Assembly: GCA_046293075.1 (NCBI GenBank)
Contig: JBKBPL010000006.1
Coordinates: 62,001 to 126,000 of the forward strand
DNA from: Ga0077530 sp046293075
GTDB lineage: Bacteria > Pseudomonadota > Alphaproteobacteria > Rhizobiales > Hyphomicrobiaceae
Reading direction: 5' to 3'
Length of the DNA stretch: 64,000 nt
Shown: one piece after another, positions 41,656 to 50,340 of the stretch
How positions within the stretch are numbered: position 1 is the stretch's first letter
Layout: every line of letters starts with the position of its first letter
Program-made: the position numbers and the translations under genes
Notes under the pieces: model-generated
What the model was told of the DNA's origin: nothing
The model's database searches: none
Seen by the model: the letters and a program-made list of their open reading frames with translations, nothing else

Positions 41656-43263
41656 ATGGCGCGGCTGAAAACGGCGATCAACACCGCATCCGAGGATTTC
41701 GCGACGAACCGCGCCGCCATGTCTGCTCTCGTTGCCGACCTCGCGGAAAAGCGGCGGATCGCCGCCGCCGGCGGCCCCGAACGGCTGCGCGAGCGGCATC
41801 TCGCCCGCGGCAAGCTGCTGCCGCGCGATCGCGTGCTCAGCCTGATCGACCCCGGCTCCCCCTTCCTCGAGCTCTCCCAGCTCGCCGCCTACGACATGTA
41901 CGGCGGCGACATCCATGGCGCTGGCGTCATCACGGGCATTGGGCGGATCGCGGGGCGTCCATGCATGATCGTGTGCAACGACGCGACGATCAAGGGCGGC
42001 ACATACTATCCCCTGACCGTCAAGAAGCATCTCCGCGCGCAGGAGATCGCGTGGGAGAACCACCTTCCCTGCCTCTATCTGGTCGACTCGGGCGGCGCCA
42101 ACCTGCCCCATTGGACAGAGGTCTTTCCCGACCGTGAGCACTTCGGCCGCATCTTCTTCAATCAGGCGCGGATGTCGGCGGACGGCATCCCGCAGATCGC
42201 CGTGGTCATGGGCTCGTGCACGGCCGGCGGCGCCTACGTTCCGGCCATGTCGGACGAGACCGTCATCGTGCGCCGCCAGGGCACAATCTTCCTCGGCGGG
42301 CCGCCCCTCGTGAAGGCCGCGACGGGGGAGGACGTCTCAGCCGAGGATCTCGGCGGCGCCGACGTGCACGCGCGGCTCTCGGGCGTCGCCGATCACTACG
42401 CGATCAACGACCGCCACGCGCTCGAGATCGCACGCAGCATCATTGCGACGCTGCCGGCCCGCCAGCGCGCGGACGTGGCGACGCGCGCCCCCGTTCCGCC
42501 GGCCTACGATCCCGTCGAGCTCGATGGCGTCGTGCCCGCCTCGCTCATGACGCAGTACGACACCCGCGAGGTGATCGCGCGCATCGTCGACGGCTCCGAG
42601 CTGCACGAGTTCAAGAAGAACTACGCGACGACGCTCGTCACCGGCTTTGCGCATATCGAAGGACAGCCGGTCGCGATCCTTGCCAACAACGGGATTCTCT
42701 ATTCCGAGACCGCGCAGAAGGCGGCCCACTTCATCGAGCTCGCCTGCCAGCGCAGGACGCCGCTGCTGTTCCTTCAGAACATCACCGGCTTCATGGTCGG
42801 GCGCGACGCGGAAGCCGGCGGCATTGCACGCCACGGCGCCAAGATGGTCATGGCGGTCGCCAATGCCGATGTGCCGAAGATCACGCTGATCATCGGCGGC
42901 AGCTACGGCGCGGGGAACTACGCCATGTGCGGACGGGCCTACGGGCCGCGCTTCCTCTTCACATGGCCCAACGCGCGCGTCTCCGTCATGGGCGGCCAGC
43001 AGGCGGCCAGCGTACTCGCGACCGTGCGCCGCGACAACCTCGAGGCCGAAGGCAAGACCTGGTCGAAGGAAGCGGAGGCCGCCTTCAAGCAGCCCATCCT
43101 CGATGCCTACGAGCGCGAGGGGCACCCGTACTACGGCACCGCGCGGCTGTGGGACGACGGCATCATCACGCCATCGGAAACGCGGCGCGTGCTGGGCCTC
43201 GCACTGGCCGTGTGCTTCGAGCGGCCCATCCCGAAGACAAAGTTCGGCGTCTTCAGGATGTAG
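41656..43263 (+). CDS. Acyl-CoA carboxylase beta subunit (carboxyltransferase; MccB-like)
   Basis: Biotin-dependent carboxyltransferase that moves CO2 from carboxybiotin to an acyl-CoA. The 535-residue product resembles methylcrotonyl-CoA carboxylase beta: ARGKLLPRDRVLSLIDPGSPFLEL, KGGTYYPLTVKKHLRAQEIA, LVDSGGANLPHWTEVFPD, VVMGSCTAGGAYVPAMSDE in the first crotonase-like half, then FLQNITGFMVGRDAEAGGIARHGAKM and GGSYGAGNYAMCGRAYGPRF in the second. The ATG has GAGGG 6-9 nt upstream. The biotin-carboxylase alpha subunit and other leucine-degradation genes are absent here, so it is an orphan beta subunit. It converges with the lactonase-like gene, 6 nt apart. Confidence 0.93.
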   Translation: MARLKTAINTASEDFATNRAAMSALVADLAEKRRIAAAGGPERLRERHLARGKLLPRDRVLSLIDPGSPFLELSQLAAYDMYGGDIHGAGVITGIGRIAGRPCMIVCNDATIKGGTYYPLTVKKHLRAQEIAWENHLPCLYLVDSGGANLPHWTEVFPDREHFGRIFFNQARMSADGIPQIAVVMGSCTAGGAYVPAMSDETVIVRRQGTIFLGGPPLVKAATGEDVSAEDLGGADVHARLSGVADHYAINDRHALEIARSIIATLPARQRADVATRAPVPPAYDPVELDGVVPASLMTQYDTREVIARIVDGSELHEFKKNYATTLVTGFAHIEGQPVAILANNGILYSETAQKAAHFIELACQRRTPLLFLQNITGFMVGRDAEAGGIARHGAKMVMAVANADVPKITLIIGGSYGAGNYAMCGRAYGPRFLFTWPNARVSVMGGQQAASVLATVRRDNLEAEGKTWSKEAEAAFKQPILDAYEREGHPYYGTARLWDDGIITPSETRRVLGLALAVCFERPIPKTKFGVFRM

Positions 43264-43269
43264 GCGCGC

Positions 43270-44193
43270 CTACGCCGCGTGAAGTCGATAGATGCGGCGC
43301 GCCGTACCGCTGAAGAGGGCGCGGCGCGCGGCAGGATCGAGGTCCGCGGTCGCCGCCTTGAAGCCTGAATAGATCGTGTCGAAGGTGCCGGTGAGACCAT
43401 CAACGGGGAAGTTCGACGCGAACATCGCGCGCGCGGGCCCGAACACCTCGATGATCTCGCGAATGATCGGGCGGTTGTCGGCGAGCGACCACGCTTTGCC
43501 CTTGATGCCGATGCCGGAGATCTTGATCGCAACCTGTGGCGCGCTCGCGGCCCGCCGCAGTGCGGCGCGCCAGCCGGCAAGACCTTCCGCCGAGCGATCG
43601 GCCGGCAGGAAGGCGTGATTGATCACCACCGGTACCGCTGGATGGGCCGCGATGAGGTCGATGAGTTCATCGACGTGCCACCATGGCGCCTGCAGCTCGA
43701 AATGGAGGCCATGCCGAGCGAGCGCCGCATAGCCCCGCCGCCAGGCCGGATCGCTCATACTGCCGGCGCAGCCTGCCTCGATGCGATCCGGCGCCGGCGC
43801 AGCAACAGGCTTGTGGCGAATGCCGCGCACGAGCGGGAAAGCCGCATGGGCGGCAATCACGTCCTCCGCATCGGCCCGATGCAGGATCGCGCGCGCGACG
43901 TGCGCTGCTGGAAAGCCCAGGTTGGCCGCGGCAATGGTGCTCATCCAGCGGCTCTCCGCGACCGGGTCCGCCTCGTCCCACTCCCCTTCCATGGTCACGG
44001 TGGCGACGACATTGTGCGCGCCACTGTCGCGGTGGTAGTCGACGGGCAGGTAGTCGCGGCAGATCGCTGAATAGTCGCCATAGCGGAATGGGATCGGCGG
44101 CGGCGCAACGAGCCACGGATGGGCCCTCATCGACAGGTCCCAGAAGTGGTGGTGCGCATCGATGATCAGCAGATCGCGATCGTCACTCATCAC
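43270..44193 (-). CDS. Amidohydrolase-family TIM-barrel hydrolase (lactonase-like)
   Basis: Member of the amidohydrolase 2 family that includes L-fuconolactonase and 2-pyrone-4,6-dicarboxylate lactonase. The 307-residue product starts MMSDDRDLLIIDAHHHFWDL (H-x-H-like metal or substrate site). It continues with NVVATVTMEGEWDEADPVAE and VRGIRHKPVA, and ends in RAMFASNFPVDGLTGTFDTIYSGF, which is the C-terminal D/N-containing motif of the family. The substrate cannot be read from sequence; a sugar-acid or ring lactone is plausible. It is the last gene of a three-gene minus-strand set, 11 nt after the PdxA-like gene. Confidence 0.85.
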   Translation of the reverse strand: MMSDDRDLLIIDAHHHFWDLSMRAHPWLVAPPPIPFRYGDYSAICRDYLPVDYHRDSGAHNVVATVTMEGEWDEADPVAESRWMSTIAAANLGFPAAHVARAILHRADAEDVIAAHAAFPLVRGIRHKPVAAPAPDRIEAGCAGSMSDPAWRRGYAALARHGLHFELQAPWWHVDELIDLIAAHPAVPVVINHAFLPADRSAEGLAGWRAALRRAASAPQVAIKISGIGIKGKAWSLADNRPIIREIIEVFGPARAMFASNFPVDGLTGTFDTIYSGFKAATADLDPAARRALFSGTARRIYRLHAA

Positions 44194-44204
44194 GCATCAC
44201 CCGC

Positions 44205-45269
44205 TCAAGCGGCGGCATGGGCGAGGATCGCCCCCAAGCGCCGTCCGCGCTCGGCGGCGTCGAGCGCCTGCGGCTTTGCCATGCGCGCGGCGATGAGCAG
44301 GGCATTGCGGGTCGCGCCGAGATTGGCGACGCCCTTCCCCGCAATGTCGTACGCCGTGCCGTGCGCAGGCGTGCAGACGGGGAAGGCATAGCCGCCGATG
44401 AGCGTGATGCCGCGCTCGAAGCCCATGAGCTTCATCGCGATCTGGCCCTGGTCGTGATACATCGTCTGCACGGCGTCGAAATCGCCGCGCCTGGCGCGCA
44501 GGAAGACGGTGTCCGATGGGAATGGTCCCTCGCACGCTATCCCCTGCGCCTTCGCCGCCGCGACCGCGGGCTCGATGATCTCAATCTCCTCGCGGCCGAA
44601 ATTGCCGCTGTCGCCGGCGTGCGGATTGAGGCCGGCGACCGCGATGCGCGGGCGCGCAACGCCGGCATCGCGCAGGCAGCGGTCGGTCAGGGTGAGCCCA
44701 TTGAGCACCGCCTCACGCGTGATGTAGTGCGCGACGTCTTTCAGCGGCACATGGCTCGTGATGCGCGCATTCCAAAGGCCGTCGAGGATGTTGAACTCGC
44801 GGCCAGGGCGCTCGGCGCGGCTCTCTGCGGTGATCACCGCGATCTCGTCCTCGTAGGACGGATCGGCGAGCTTCATGGCGTATTTGTTGAAGGGCGTGAA
44901 CGTCACCGCGTCGACGGCCCCGGCAGCCCCGAGACGGAGCGCGGCGCGGAAGTTCGTCAGAGCGAACACGCCCCCGGCGCGCGACGCCGTCCCGCGCACG
45001 ACGCGCGACGGGTCGAGATGGCCGAGATCGACGAAGACGGGCGCCCCGGCGAAAGCGATGGGCGTCGCGGGCGCCCACGTGCGGCAGTCGCAGGTGATCC
45101 CGGCAACGGCTTCGCCATCGGCCAGCACGCGCCGATCGCCGATCACGATCAGGTCGGCCGCGGCGCGGACCTCTTCATCCATCATGACCTTCGCGGTGAG
45201 CTCCGGGCTGATGCCGCACGGATCGCCCATCGCCAGCGCGAGGACGGGACGAGACGGGTTCGTTGCCAT
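44205..45269 (-). CDS. PdxA-family dehydrogenase (catabolic PdxA2-like)
   Basis: Metal-dependent NAD dehydrogenase of the PdxA family. Members act on 4-phosphohydroxythreonine (vitamin B6) or, for PdxA2, on phosphorylated four-carbon sugar acids. The 354-residue form starts at MATNPSRPVLALAMGDPCGISPELTAK; an earlier in-frame start at 45437 overlaps hisD-like sequence and is rejected. The metal histidines are in ITSHVPLKDVAHYIT, AGLNPHAGDSGNFG and TMYHDQGQIAMKL. Its position between a HisD-like gene and a lactonase-like gene, not near pyridoxine or ksgA genes, points to a catabolic role. No DUF1537 kinase, the usual partner of PdxA2, is present in the window. Confidence 0.85.
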   Translation of the reverse strand: MATNPSRPVLALAMGDPCGISPELTAKVMMDEEVRAAADLIVIGDRRVLADGEAVAGITCDCRTWAPATPIAFAGAPVFVDLGHLDPSRVVRGTASRAGGVFALTNFRAALRLGAAGAVDAVTFTPFNKYAMKLADPSYEDEIAVITAESRAERPGREFNILDGLWNARITSHVPLKDVAHYITREAVLNGLTLTDRCLRDAGVARPRIAVAGLNPHAGDSGNFGREEIEIIEPAVAAAKAQGIACEGPFPSDTVFLRARRGDFDAVQTMYHDQGQIAMKLMGFERGITLIGGYAFPVCTPAHGTAYDIAGKGVANLGATRNALLIAARMAKPQALDAAERGRRLGAILAHAAA

Positions 45270-45324
45270 GGTGCTTTTCCCTAACTCTGGCTCTCCACTG
45301 CCTCTATTTGTGAGAGGGAACCAC

Positions 45325-46602
45325 CTAGTTCGCCCCGGCGAACCGCTTGGCGCGCACCGTCGCGGTGATCTCGTGGGCGAGCATGCCTTCCTCGCGGCAG
45401 ACCCGCGCCATGATCGGCGCGGCTTCGAGGGACGCACGACGCGTCAGCCGCTGGTAGGTGACGGTCTTGATGAACTTGCCGACCCAGAGGCCGCCTGTGT
45501 AGCGGGCGGCGCCGGCCGTCGGCAGCGTGTGGTTCGTGCCGATGCCCTTGTCGCCGTAGGCAACGGTCGACTCCTCGCCGACGAACAGCGAGCCGTAGTT
45601 CTTCAGCTTCTCGAGATAGTAGTCATCGCGCCCCGTCTGGATCTCCAGATGCTCCGGCGCGTACTCGTCCGAGACGGCAATGGCCTCGTCGTCGCTCTCG
45701 ACGACGACGATCTCGCCCCAGTCGGCCCATGAGCGCGACGCGATCTCGCGGGTCGGCAGCGTCTTGAGCTGCCGCTCGACCTCGGCGAGCACGGCACCGC
45801 CCATCTTCTCCGAGGGCGTGACGAACCATGCGGGGCTGTCGGGGCCATGTTCGGCCTGGCCGAGCAGATCGGTCGCCACGAGCGCCGGATCTGCCGTGTC
45901 ATCGGCGATGATGAGAATCTCGGTCGGGCCGGCGGGAAGGTCGATGCCGACCATGCCGAAGAGCTGACGCTTGGCTTCTGCGACAAATGGATTGCCCGGG
46001 CCGGTGATCATATCCACGCGGGGCATGCCCACGCAGCCGTAGGCCATCGCCGCCATGGCCTGCACGCCGCCGACGCAATAGATCTCATCGGCGCCTGCGT
46101 GATGGAGCGCATAAAGCGTCTGCGGGTAGATGCCGTCGGGCCCACGGGGCGGCGCGGCGGCGATAATGCGTTCGACGCCGGCCACCTTGGCCGTGCCGAC
46201 ACTCATGATCGCTGCGGAGATGAGCGGATACTTGCCGCCGGGGATGTAGCAGCCGACCGTTGAGATCGGGATCAGCTTCTGGCCGAGCACCACGCCGGGC
46301 CTCAGCTCGACCTCGAACGCCTGAAGGCTTTCCTTTTGCCGCCTGGCGAACTCGGTGACCTGCGCGTGACAGTAGGCAAAGTCCTCCTTGAAGGTGGTCG
46401 GCAGCGCGCGCGTCACCTCATCGATGCGCGCCTGCGGCACGCGGAACTCGCCGTGCCACTTGTCGAGGTCGCGCGCGTAGCGGCGCACGGCCTCGTCGCG
46501 ATTCTCCGCGACATCGGCGATCATGCGCCGGACGGTTTCCTCCACCTCGACCTTGCGCGGCCCGGCTTGCAGCGCGGCACGTTTCAGATAGTGGCGAGCC
46601 AC
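45325..46602 (-). CDS. Histidinol dehydrogenase-like enzyme (catabolic paralogue)
   Basis: Zinc- and NAD-dependent alcohol dehydrogenase of the HisD family. I choose the GTG at 46602 (GGGAGGA ribosome site), giving 425 residues starting ARHYLKRAALQAG; the ATG at 46674 adds an unlikely leader. Metal ligands are apparent: Gln/His in DLLGQAEHGPDSPAW, Asp in AYGDKGIGTNHTLPT and His in GMLAHEITATVR. The catalytic Glu-His is in YAPEHLEIQTG. No other his genes are nearby, and the next gene is PdxA-like. This resembles catabolic HisD homologues such as sulfopropanediol dehydrogenase, but the substrate is undetermined. Confidence 0.85.
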   Translation of the reverse strand: MARHYLKRAALQAGPRKVEVEETVRRMIADVAENRDEAVRRYARDLDKWHGEFRVPQARIDEVTRALPTTFKEDFAYCHAQVTEFARRQKESLQAFEVELRPGVVLGQKLIPISTVGCYIPGGKYPLISAAIMSVGTAKVAGVERIIAAAPPRGPDGIYPQTLYALHHAGADEIYCVGGVQAMAAMAYGCVGMPRVDMITGPGNPFVAEAKRQLFGMVGIDLPAGPTEILIIADDTADPALVATDLLGQAEHGPDSPAWFVTPSEKMGGAVLAEVERQLKTLPTREIASRSWADWGEIVVVESDDEAIAVSDEYAPEHLEIQTGRDDYYLEKLKNYGSLFVGEESTVAYGDKGIGTNHTLPTAGAARYTGGLWVGKFIKTVTYQRLTRRASLEAAPIMARVCREEGMLAHEITATVRAKRFAGAN

Positions 46603-46939
46603 GGCGTCCTCCCAGATGTTGCGATGCTTTGCGTCTTGAGAAGCGACGCTAGGTGGCCGACGGAAGCCGGTCAAGCCGGCCTTCGGCTCACGAGGGCCTT
46701 GGCACCAAACGAAACATCCCGGCGCCAGGGCCGGGATGCATGGCTTGTGATCGTGGATCGCGCCACTGCCGTTGCGGCTCGTGCGCTGATTGCGAAGCCC
46801 GCCACCAGTTCGCGGTAGGTGTCGGAGGCGGACTTCGGAATCTGAACCACACTAGAACAGAGGCTTGCGAGCATCCTTTCGATCGCGAAGTTCGTTCGAG
46901 AGCCCGCTGCAGATGGTGACGAACTTCGCCATCGGGACA
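46603..46939. other. Gap between the HisD-like gene and the lipoprotein gene
   Basis: 337 nt, tandem minus-strand genes on either side. A terminator-like hairpin is at 46715-46738. An 89-codon open frame on the minus strand here has no known relatives and is not called. Confidence 0.5.
46715..46738 (-). terminator. Candidate terminator of the lipoprotein gene
   Basis: Perfect 9-bp arms CATCCCGGC (46715-46723) and GCCGGGATG (46730-46738) flank a 6-nt loop. On the minus strand the hairpin is followed by TTTCGTTT. It lies about 200 nt downstream of the lipoprotein stop and before the HisD-like operon, in the right direction. Confidence 0.5.
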
Positions 46940-48007
46940 CTAGCCGCGCGGCGTGCCGGCAGGCTGCGGCAGCAACTTCAGGATACCCTGTGCGGCGGCA
47001 CCGGCAGCGGCGTCAGCCGTGTTGCCCCACGCGCCGTCAAGCGAACCCTCGGGGATTTCGTTCTTCTGCGAGACAGTGCCGAGCGAGCGGCCCTGCGGAT
47101 CGCGCACGAGCCAATCGATCTGAATGGACTGCTTGCCCGCCTGGCCAGGTCCCACGACAACTTTGCCCTCGATGCGGTACGACGCGCCCGGCCGGTTGGC
47201 CATGGCCACACCCTGGCGCGAGAGTTCCCGCTGGAGGGCGCTGGAGAGCGCCGTGTTGCCATCACCCGGCGCGCCGGTCACCGTGGGAACGATCGCCGCT
47301 AGGTCGCCGGTCTGCGGCAGGCTGGCCGTGGTGGTGCGCGCAGCAGCGGGCTCAGCGGCCGGCGCGGCTGGCGGCGCCACCGCGGCGATCGGCTGCTGGG
47401 CGCCTGTCGCGTCCGGCGCCGGCGGCTGGCCGGTCACGGGCGCTCCGCCCGCAGGGCGGTGATTGGCGGCAAGCCACGTCGCAAGCTGCGACGCCGTCTT
47501 GTCGGCAATGCTCTGCGTCACCGCACCGGTGACAGCCACCCACGGATCCTTGGCCGCGCCTGCCGGCGCCAACTCCTCGCCGCTGACGCGATTGACGCGC
47601 TTGCCGGTCGGATCGGTGAGATCCCAGATGTACGAGACCTTGGTCTGCGCGCGATCCTTGGACGCAACGATGTAGCCGCGGAGCGTATAGTCGCCCTTCG
47701 CATCGCGGTCATTGATCATCGTGATGCGCTGGCGCTCGGCGGACTGCACGATCTGCTCGGCGATCTGTCGCGACACGGCGTCCGGCGCGCCGATCACGGG
47801 CGCAAGTGCGATGCGCGCGATCGGGGCCTGCGCCACAGGCTTCGCCGGCTGCGGCGTCGCGGTCTCCGGCCCCGAGGACAAGCTGCTGAAGAGTGACGAA
47901 CCGCTCGACTCACACCCCGCCAAGCCCAGGGTGATAACGGCGATGGCGACCGGCACGACCAATCGCATACGGCTCCGCGATGTCCTCTCAGCGTCAGATT
48001 TGGTCAC
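46940..48007 (-). CDS. Lipoprotein with an internally duplicated domain
   Basis: Unknown function, outer or inner membrane lipoprotein. I choose the GTG at 48007 (AAGGGGG ribosome site), giving 355 residues; an earlier in-frame start at 48310 is rejected. The lipobox is ITLGLAGC. Two similar domains follow, separated by an Ala/Pro/Gln-rich linker. Domain 1 (about 65-180) contains VIGAPDAVSRQIAEQIVQS, then DYTLRGYIVAS and YIWDLTDPTGKRVNRVSGEE. Domain 2 (about 240-350) contains VTGAPGDGNTALSSALQREL, then SYRIEGKVVVGP and IDWLVRDPQGRSLGTVSQKN. The matching order shows an internal duplication. It is upstream of nothing obvious and downstream of pgeF. Confidence 0.75.
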   Translation of the reverse strand: MTKSDAERTSRSRMRLVVPVAIAVITLGLAGCESSGSSLFSSLSSGPETATPQPAKPVAQAPIARIALAPVIGAPDAVSRQIAEQIVQSAERQRITMINDRDAKGDYTLRGYIVASKDRAQTKVSYIWDLTDPTGKRVNRVSGEELAPAGAAKDPWVAVTGAVTQSIADKTASQLATWLAANHRPAGGAPVTGQPPAPDATGAQQPIAAVAPPAAPAAEPAAARTTTASLPQTGDLAAIVPTVTGAPGDGNTALSSALQRELSRQGVAMANRPGASYRIEGKVVVGPGQAGKQSIQIDWLVRDPQGRSLGTVSQKNEIPEGSLDGAWGNTADAAAGAAAQGILKLLPQPAGTPRG

Positions 48008-48207
48008 GGTGACGCCCCCTTGAATGTGATGCCGCTGACACCCAGTGACCGACTTACGGACTTGGCGGTCTCGAGGTAGTGCCTCGACTCGGTACCCTCT
48101 TGCGAATCCTGTAACGGCTGGCTCCCCTACCGTCCAGATGGCGGCCCCAGCTTTCCTGTTTCTGACTCGAAACTTAGCAGGCAGTTGAGGGGGAAACTGT
48201 GGAAAAA

Positions 48208-48981
48208 CTAAAGCAGTACAATGGCGGAGATTTGGCGGCCATAGTCGGGTTCGCGCCGATGTGTCGTCCGGCGATAGCTGAAGTAATCCTCTGGATGCGT
48301 GTATGTGCACCGGGTCCGGCTCTCGACCGTGCCGAGGCCCATGGCGCGGAGGCGCGCCAGGACGAAGGCGGGAAGATCGAAATGGGGGCGGACGCCAGCC
48401 GAGGGGCGGCGGAAAAATACCGCGTTTTCCAGTGCCTGAGCCAAAAAATTGGCCTCGAAATCAGGGCCGACCTCGTAGGCCTGAGGGCCAATGCAGGGGC
48501 CGAGCGCCGCGGCGATGCGCGCTCGGCGCGCGCCGAGCCTCTCCATGGTTGCAACAGCCGCCTCGAGCACGCCGCCGAGGGCCCCCTTCCAGCCGGCGTG
48601 GGCCGCCGCAATGACGCCGGCTTCCGGATCGGCAAAGAGCACCGGCGCGCAGTCGGCGGCCAGAGCCCCCACCGCGATCCCCCGCGTCGCGGTGACGAGG
48701 GCATCGGCCTTCGGCATGGTCTCGAACGTCCATGGCGCGCTGACCACGAGCGCGTCCACGCTGTGGTGCTGGTAGGCGGTGAGCAGGCGATCCGGTGTAA
48801 CGCCGAGATGGTGCGCTACCCGGCGGCGGTTCTCGCCGACGCTGTCGCGCGCGTCCCGCGACCCGAGCCCGCAGTTGAGCGCCGCGTAGATGCCCTCCGA
48901 TACGCCGCCCTGCCGACCGAAGAAGCCATGCGCAATGCGGCCGTGCCGCGCCAGCGCATCCGATTGGATCGGTTGGAGCAT
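48208..48981 (-). CDS. pgeF: Peptidoglycan editing factor PgeF (YfiH)
   Basis: Cytosolic multicopper-oxidoreductase-fold protein; removes L-serine-containing mistakes from peptidoglycan precursors in E. coli. The 257-residue product shows HGFFGRQGGVSEGIYAALNCGLGSRD, the histidine-rich AYQHHSVDALVV, ALAADCAPVLFADPEAGVIAAAHAGWKGALGGVL with the conserved Cys and His of the metal site, and LGPCIGPQAYEVG. All are typical. The ATG at 48981 fits. It lies 38 nt after the glutaredoxin gene on the same strand. Confidence 0.93.
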   Translation of the reverse strand: MLQPIQSDALARHGRIAHGFFGRQGGVSEGIYAALNCGLGSRDARDSVGENRRRVAHHLGVTPDRLLTAYQHHSVDALVVSAPWTFETMPKADALVTATRGIAVGALAADCAPVLFADPEAGVIAAAHAGWKGALGGVLEAAVATMERLGARRARIAAALGPCIGPQAYEVGPDFEANFLAQALENAVFFRRPSAGVRPHFDLPAFVLARLRAMGLGTVESRTRCTYTHPEDYFSYRRTTHRREPDYGRQISAIVLL

Positions 48982-49019
48982 TGTCGTCCCGCTGCAGATC
49001 CTTTGCCGCCAGTGGGATA

Positions 49020-49277
49020 TCAGCCGGCGAGCAGCGGGTCGAGCCTGCCGGCACGGTCGAGGGCATAAAGCTCGTCACAGCCGCCGACATGCGTGTCGCC
49101 GATGAAGATCTGCGGCACGGTCCGGCTGCCACCGGCCTTCTCCCGAAGCTTCGCCCGTTCGGCGGCCTTGCCAGTAAGGTTGATCTCTTCAAATGGCACC
49201 CCTTTGGACGACAGGAGATCGAGCGCCGCCTCGCAGTAGGGGCACCAGTCGATCGTGTAGATGATCACCTTGGGCAT
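49020..49277 (-). CDS. grxC: Glutaredoxin 3 (GrxC)
   Basis: Small thiol-disulfide oxidoreductase using glutathione. The start MPKVIIYTIDWCPYCEAAL at 49277 gives 85 residues; a longer in-frame start at 49346 is not family-like. The redox centre is CPYC (residues 12-15). The glutathione-binding TVPQIFIG and the C-terminal GGCDELYALDRAGRLDPLL are present. It is in the same direction as comF (129 nt upstream) and pgeF (38 nt downstream), a gene order common in alphaproteobacteria. Confidence 0.95.
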   Translation of the reverse strand: MPKVIIYTIDWCPYCEAALDLLSSKGVPFEEINLTGKAAERAKLREKAGGSRTVPQIFIGDTHVGGCDELYALDRAGRLDPLLAG

Positions 49278-49406
49278 GAGCAGGAGAACCTTCGAGTATC
49301 TGACGCGTTGCAGCCCATGTATGTAGTTCGCTGTTGTCCCCGGCACGAGCGACGCGCGGCGCCATGCAGCCCGACGGCTGACGCAATGCTGCGCCCTTGA
49401 TTTCCG

Positions 49407-50219
49407 CTAGAGATCGACCCGCCGTGGATCGGTGACCATCGCCGCCGCCAGCACGTCGATCCGCGCTGCGCCGGCGGTCCTGAGCGCCCGCGCGCAGGCA
49501 CCGGCCGTTGCGCCGGTGGTGATGACATCGTCAACGATGAGGACATGGCGACCGGCAATGCGGTCCCTTGCGGCGGCGGCGACCGCGAAAGCGCCGGCGA
49601 CGTTTGCCGCCCTTTGGGCCGCGCTCGATCCGACCTGCGGCGGCGTGGTCCTGGTCTTGACGAGGACAAAGGGATCGAACGGGACGCCGCTCGACCGGGC
49701 GACCTCCCGCCCCAGCAGCGCCGCCTGATTGAATTGGCGGCGCATGAGCCGCCGTCGCGTCATGGGCACAGGAACGATGAGATCGGCGTCGGCGAGCAGC
49801 TCATGGCCCGCCCCCCGCATCCAGCGCGCGAGCAGGCGCCGGCCCTCGTGCCGGTCGGCGTACTTGAAACTGTGGATGAGCTCGCGGACCACGCCGCCGA
49901 AAACGGCCGCCGCGCGGGCCCGGTCATAGGGTGGTGGATCGGCCGCCGCGGCGGCCGAAATCTGCGGACCGTCGCCGCCGAAGGGCAGGGGGAGGCCAAG
50001 CCGGTGGCAGAGGGGCGGGGTGATGAACACCACCTGCTGCCAGCACCCCGCACAGAGCGCATCGTGGGCGGCCGTCCGGGTGTGACAGACGAGGCACACA
50101 GATGGGGCCAGCACGTTGCCGAGGGCGGCGAGCGCCGCGCCAAGATGGCACCGGATCGCGCCGCGCCGCTCCGCCGTTCCCTCGCCCGCCGCTGCATCAC
50201 TGTCACCGGGTTCCACCAT
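49407..50219 (-). CDS. ComF-family phosphoribosyltransferase-like protein
   Basis: Member of the ComF/GntX family, related to type I phosphoribosyltransferases and in some species needed for DNA uptake. The start MVEPGDS at 50219 gives 270 residues; an in-frame GTG at 50276 adds 19. An N-terminal zinc-finger-like cysteine set is visible (CLVCHTRTAAHDALCAGC). The PRTase core has VPVPMTRRRLMRRQFNQAALLGREVA and the PRPP loop VLIVDDVITTGATAGACARAL. It is divergent from the ion channel gene. Confidence 0.9.
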   Translation of the reverse strand: MVEPGDSDAAAGEGTAERRGAIRCHLGAALAALGNVLAPSVCLVCHTRTAAHDALCAGCWQQVVFITPPLCHRLGLPLPFGGDGPQISAAAAADPPPYDRARAAAVFGGVVRELIHSFKYADRHEGRRLLARWMRGAGHELLADADLIVPVPMTRRRLMRRQFNQAALLGREVARSSGVPFDPFVLVKTRTTPPQVGSSAAQRAANVAGAFAVAAAARDRIAGRHVLIVDDVITTGATAGACARALRTAGAARIDVLAAAMVTDPRRVDL

Positions 50220-50340
50220 GGCCGCCTCGCCGCCGCATCCGGGCCGGTCCAGGACCATCCGGCGCCCTCGCGTCACATAGGCATCATACCACCGTTCGCC
50301 ACGCCAACCGTCAGCCTTGCCAAACCCACGATTGCGGAAG

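Noticed and set aside
46671..46940. 89-codon minus-strand ORF between the lipoprotein and the HisD-like gene
   Set aside because: No homology recognised; it spans the terminator-like hairpin and has no ribosome site.
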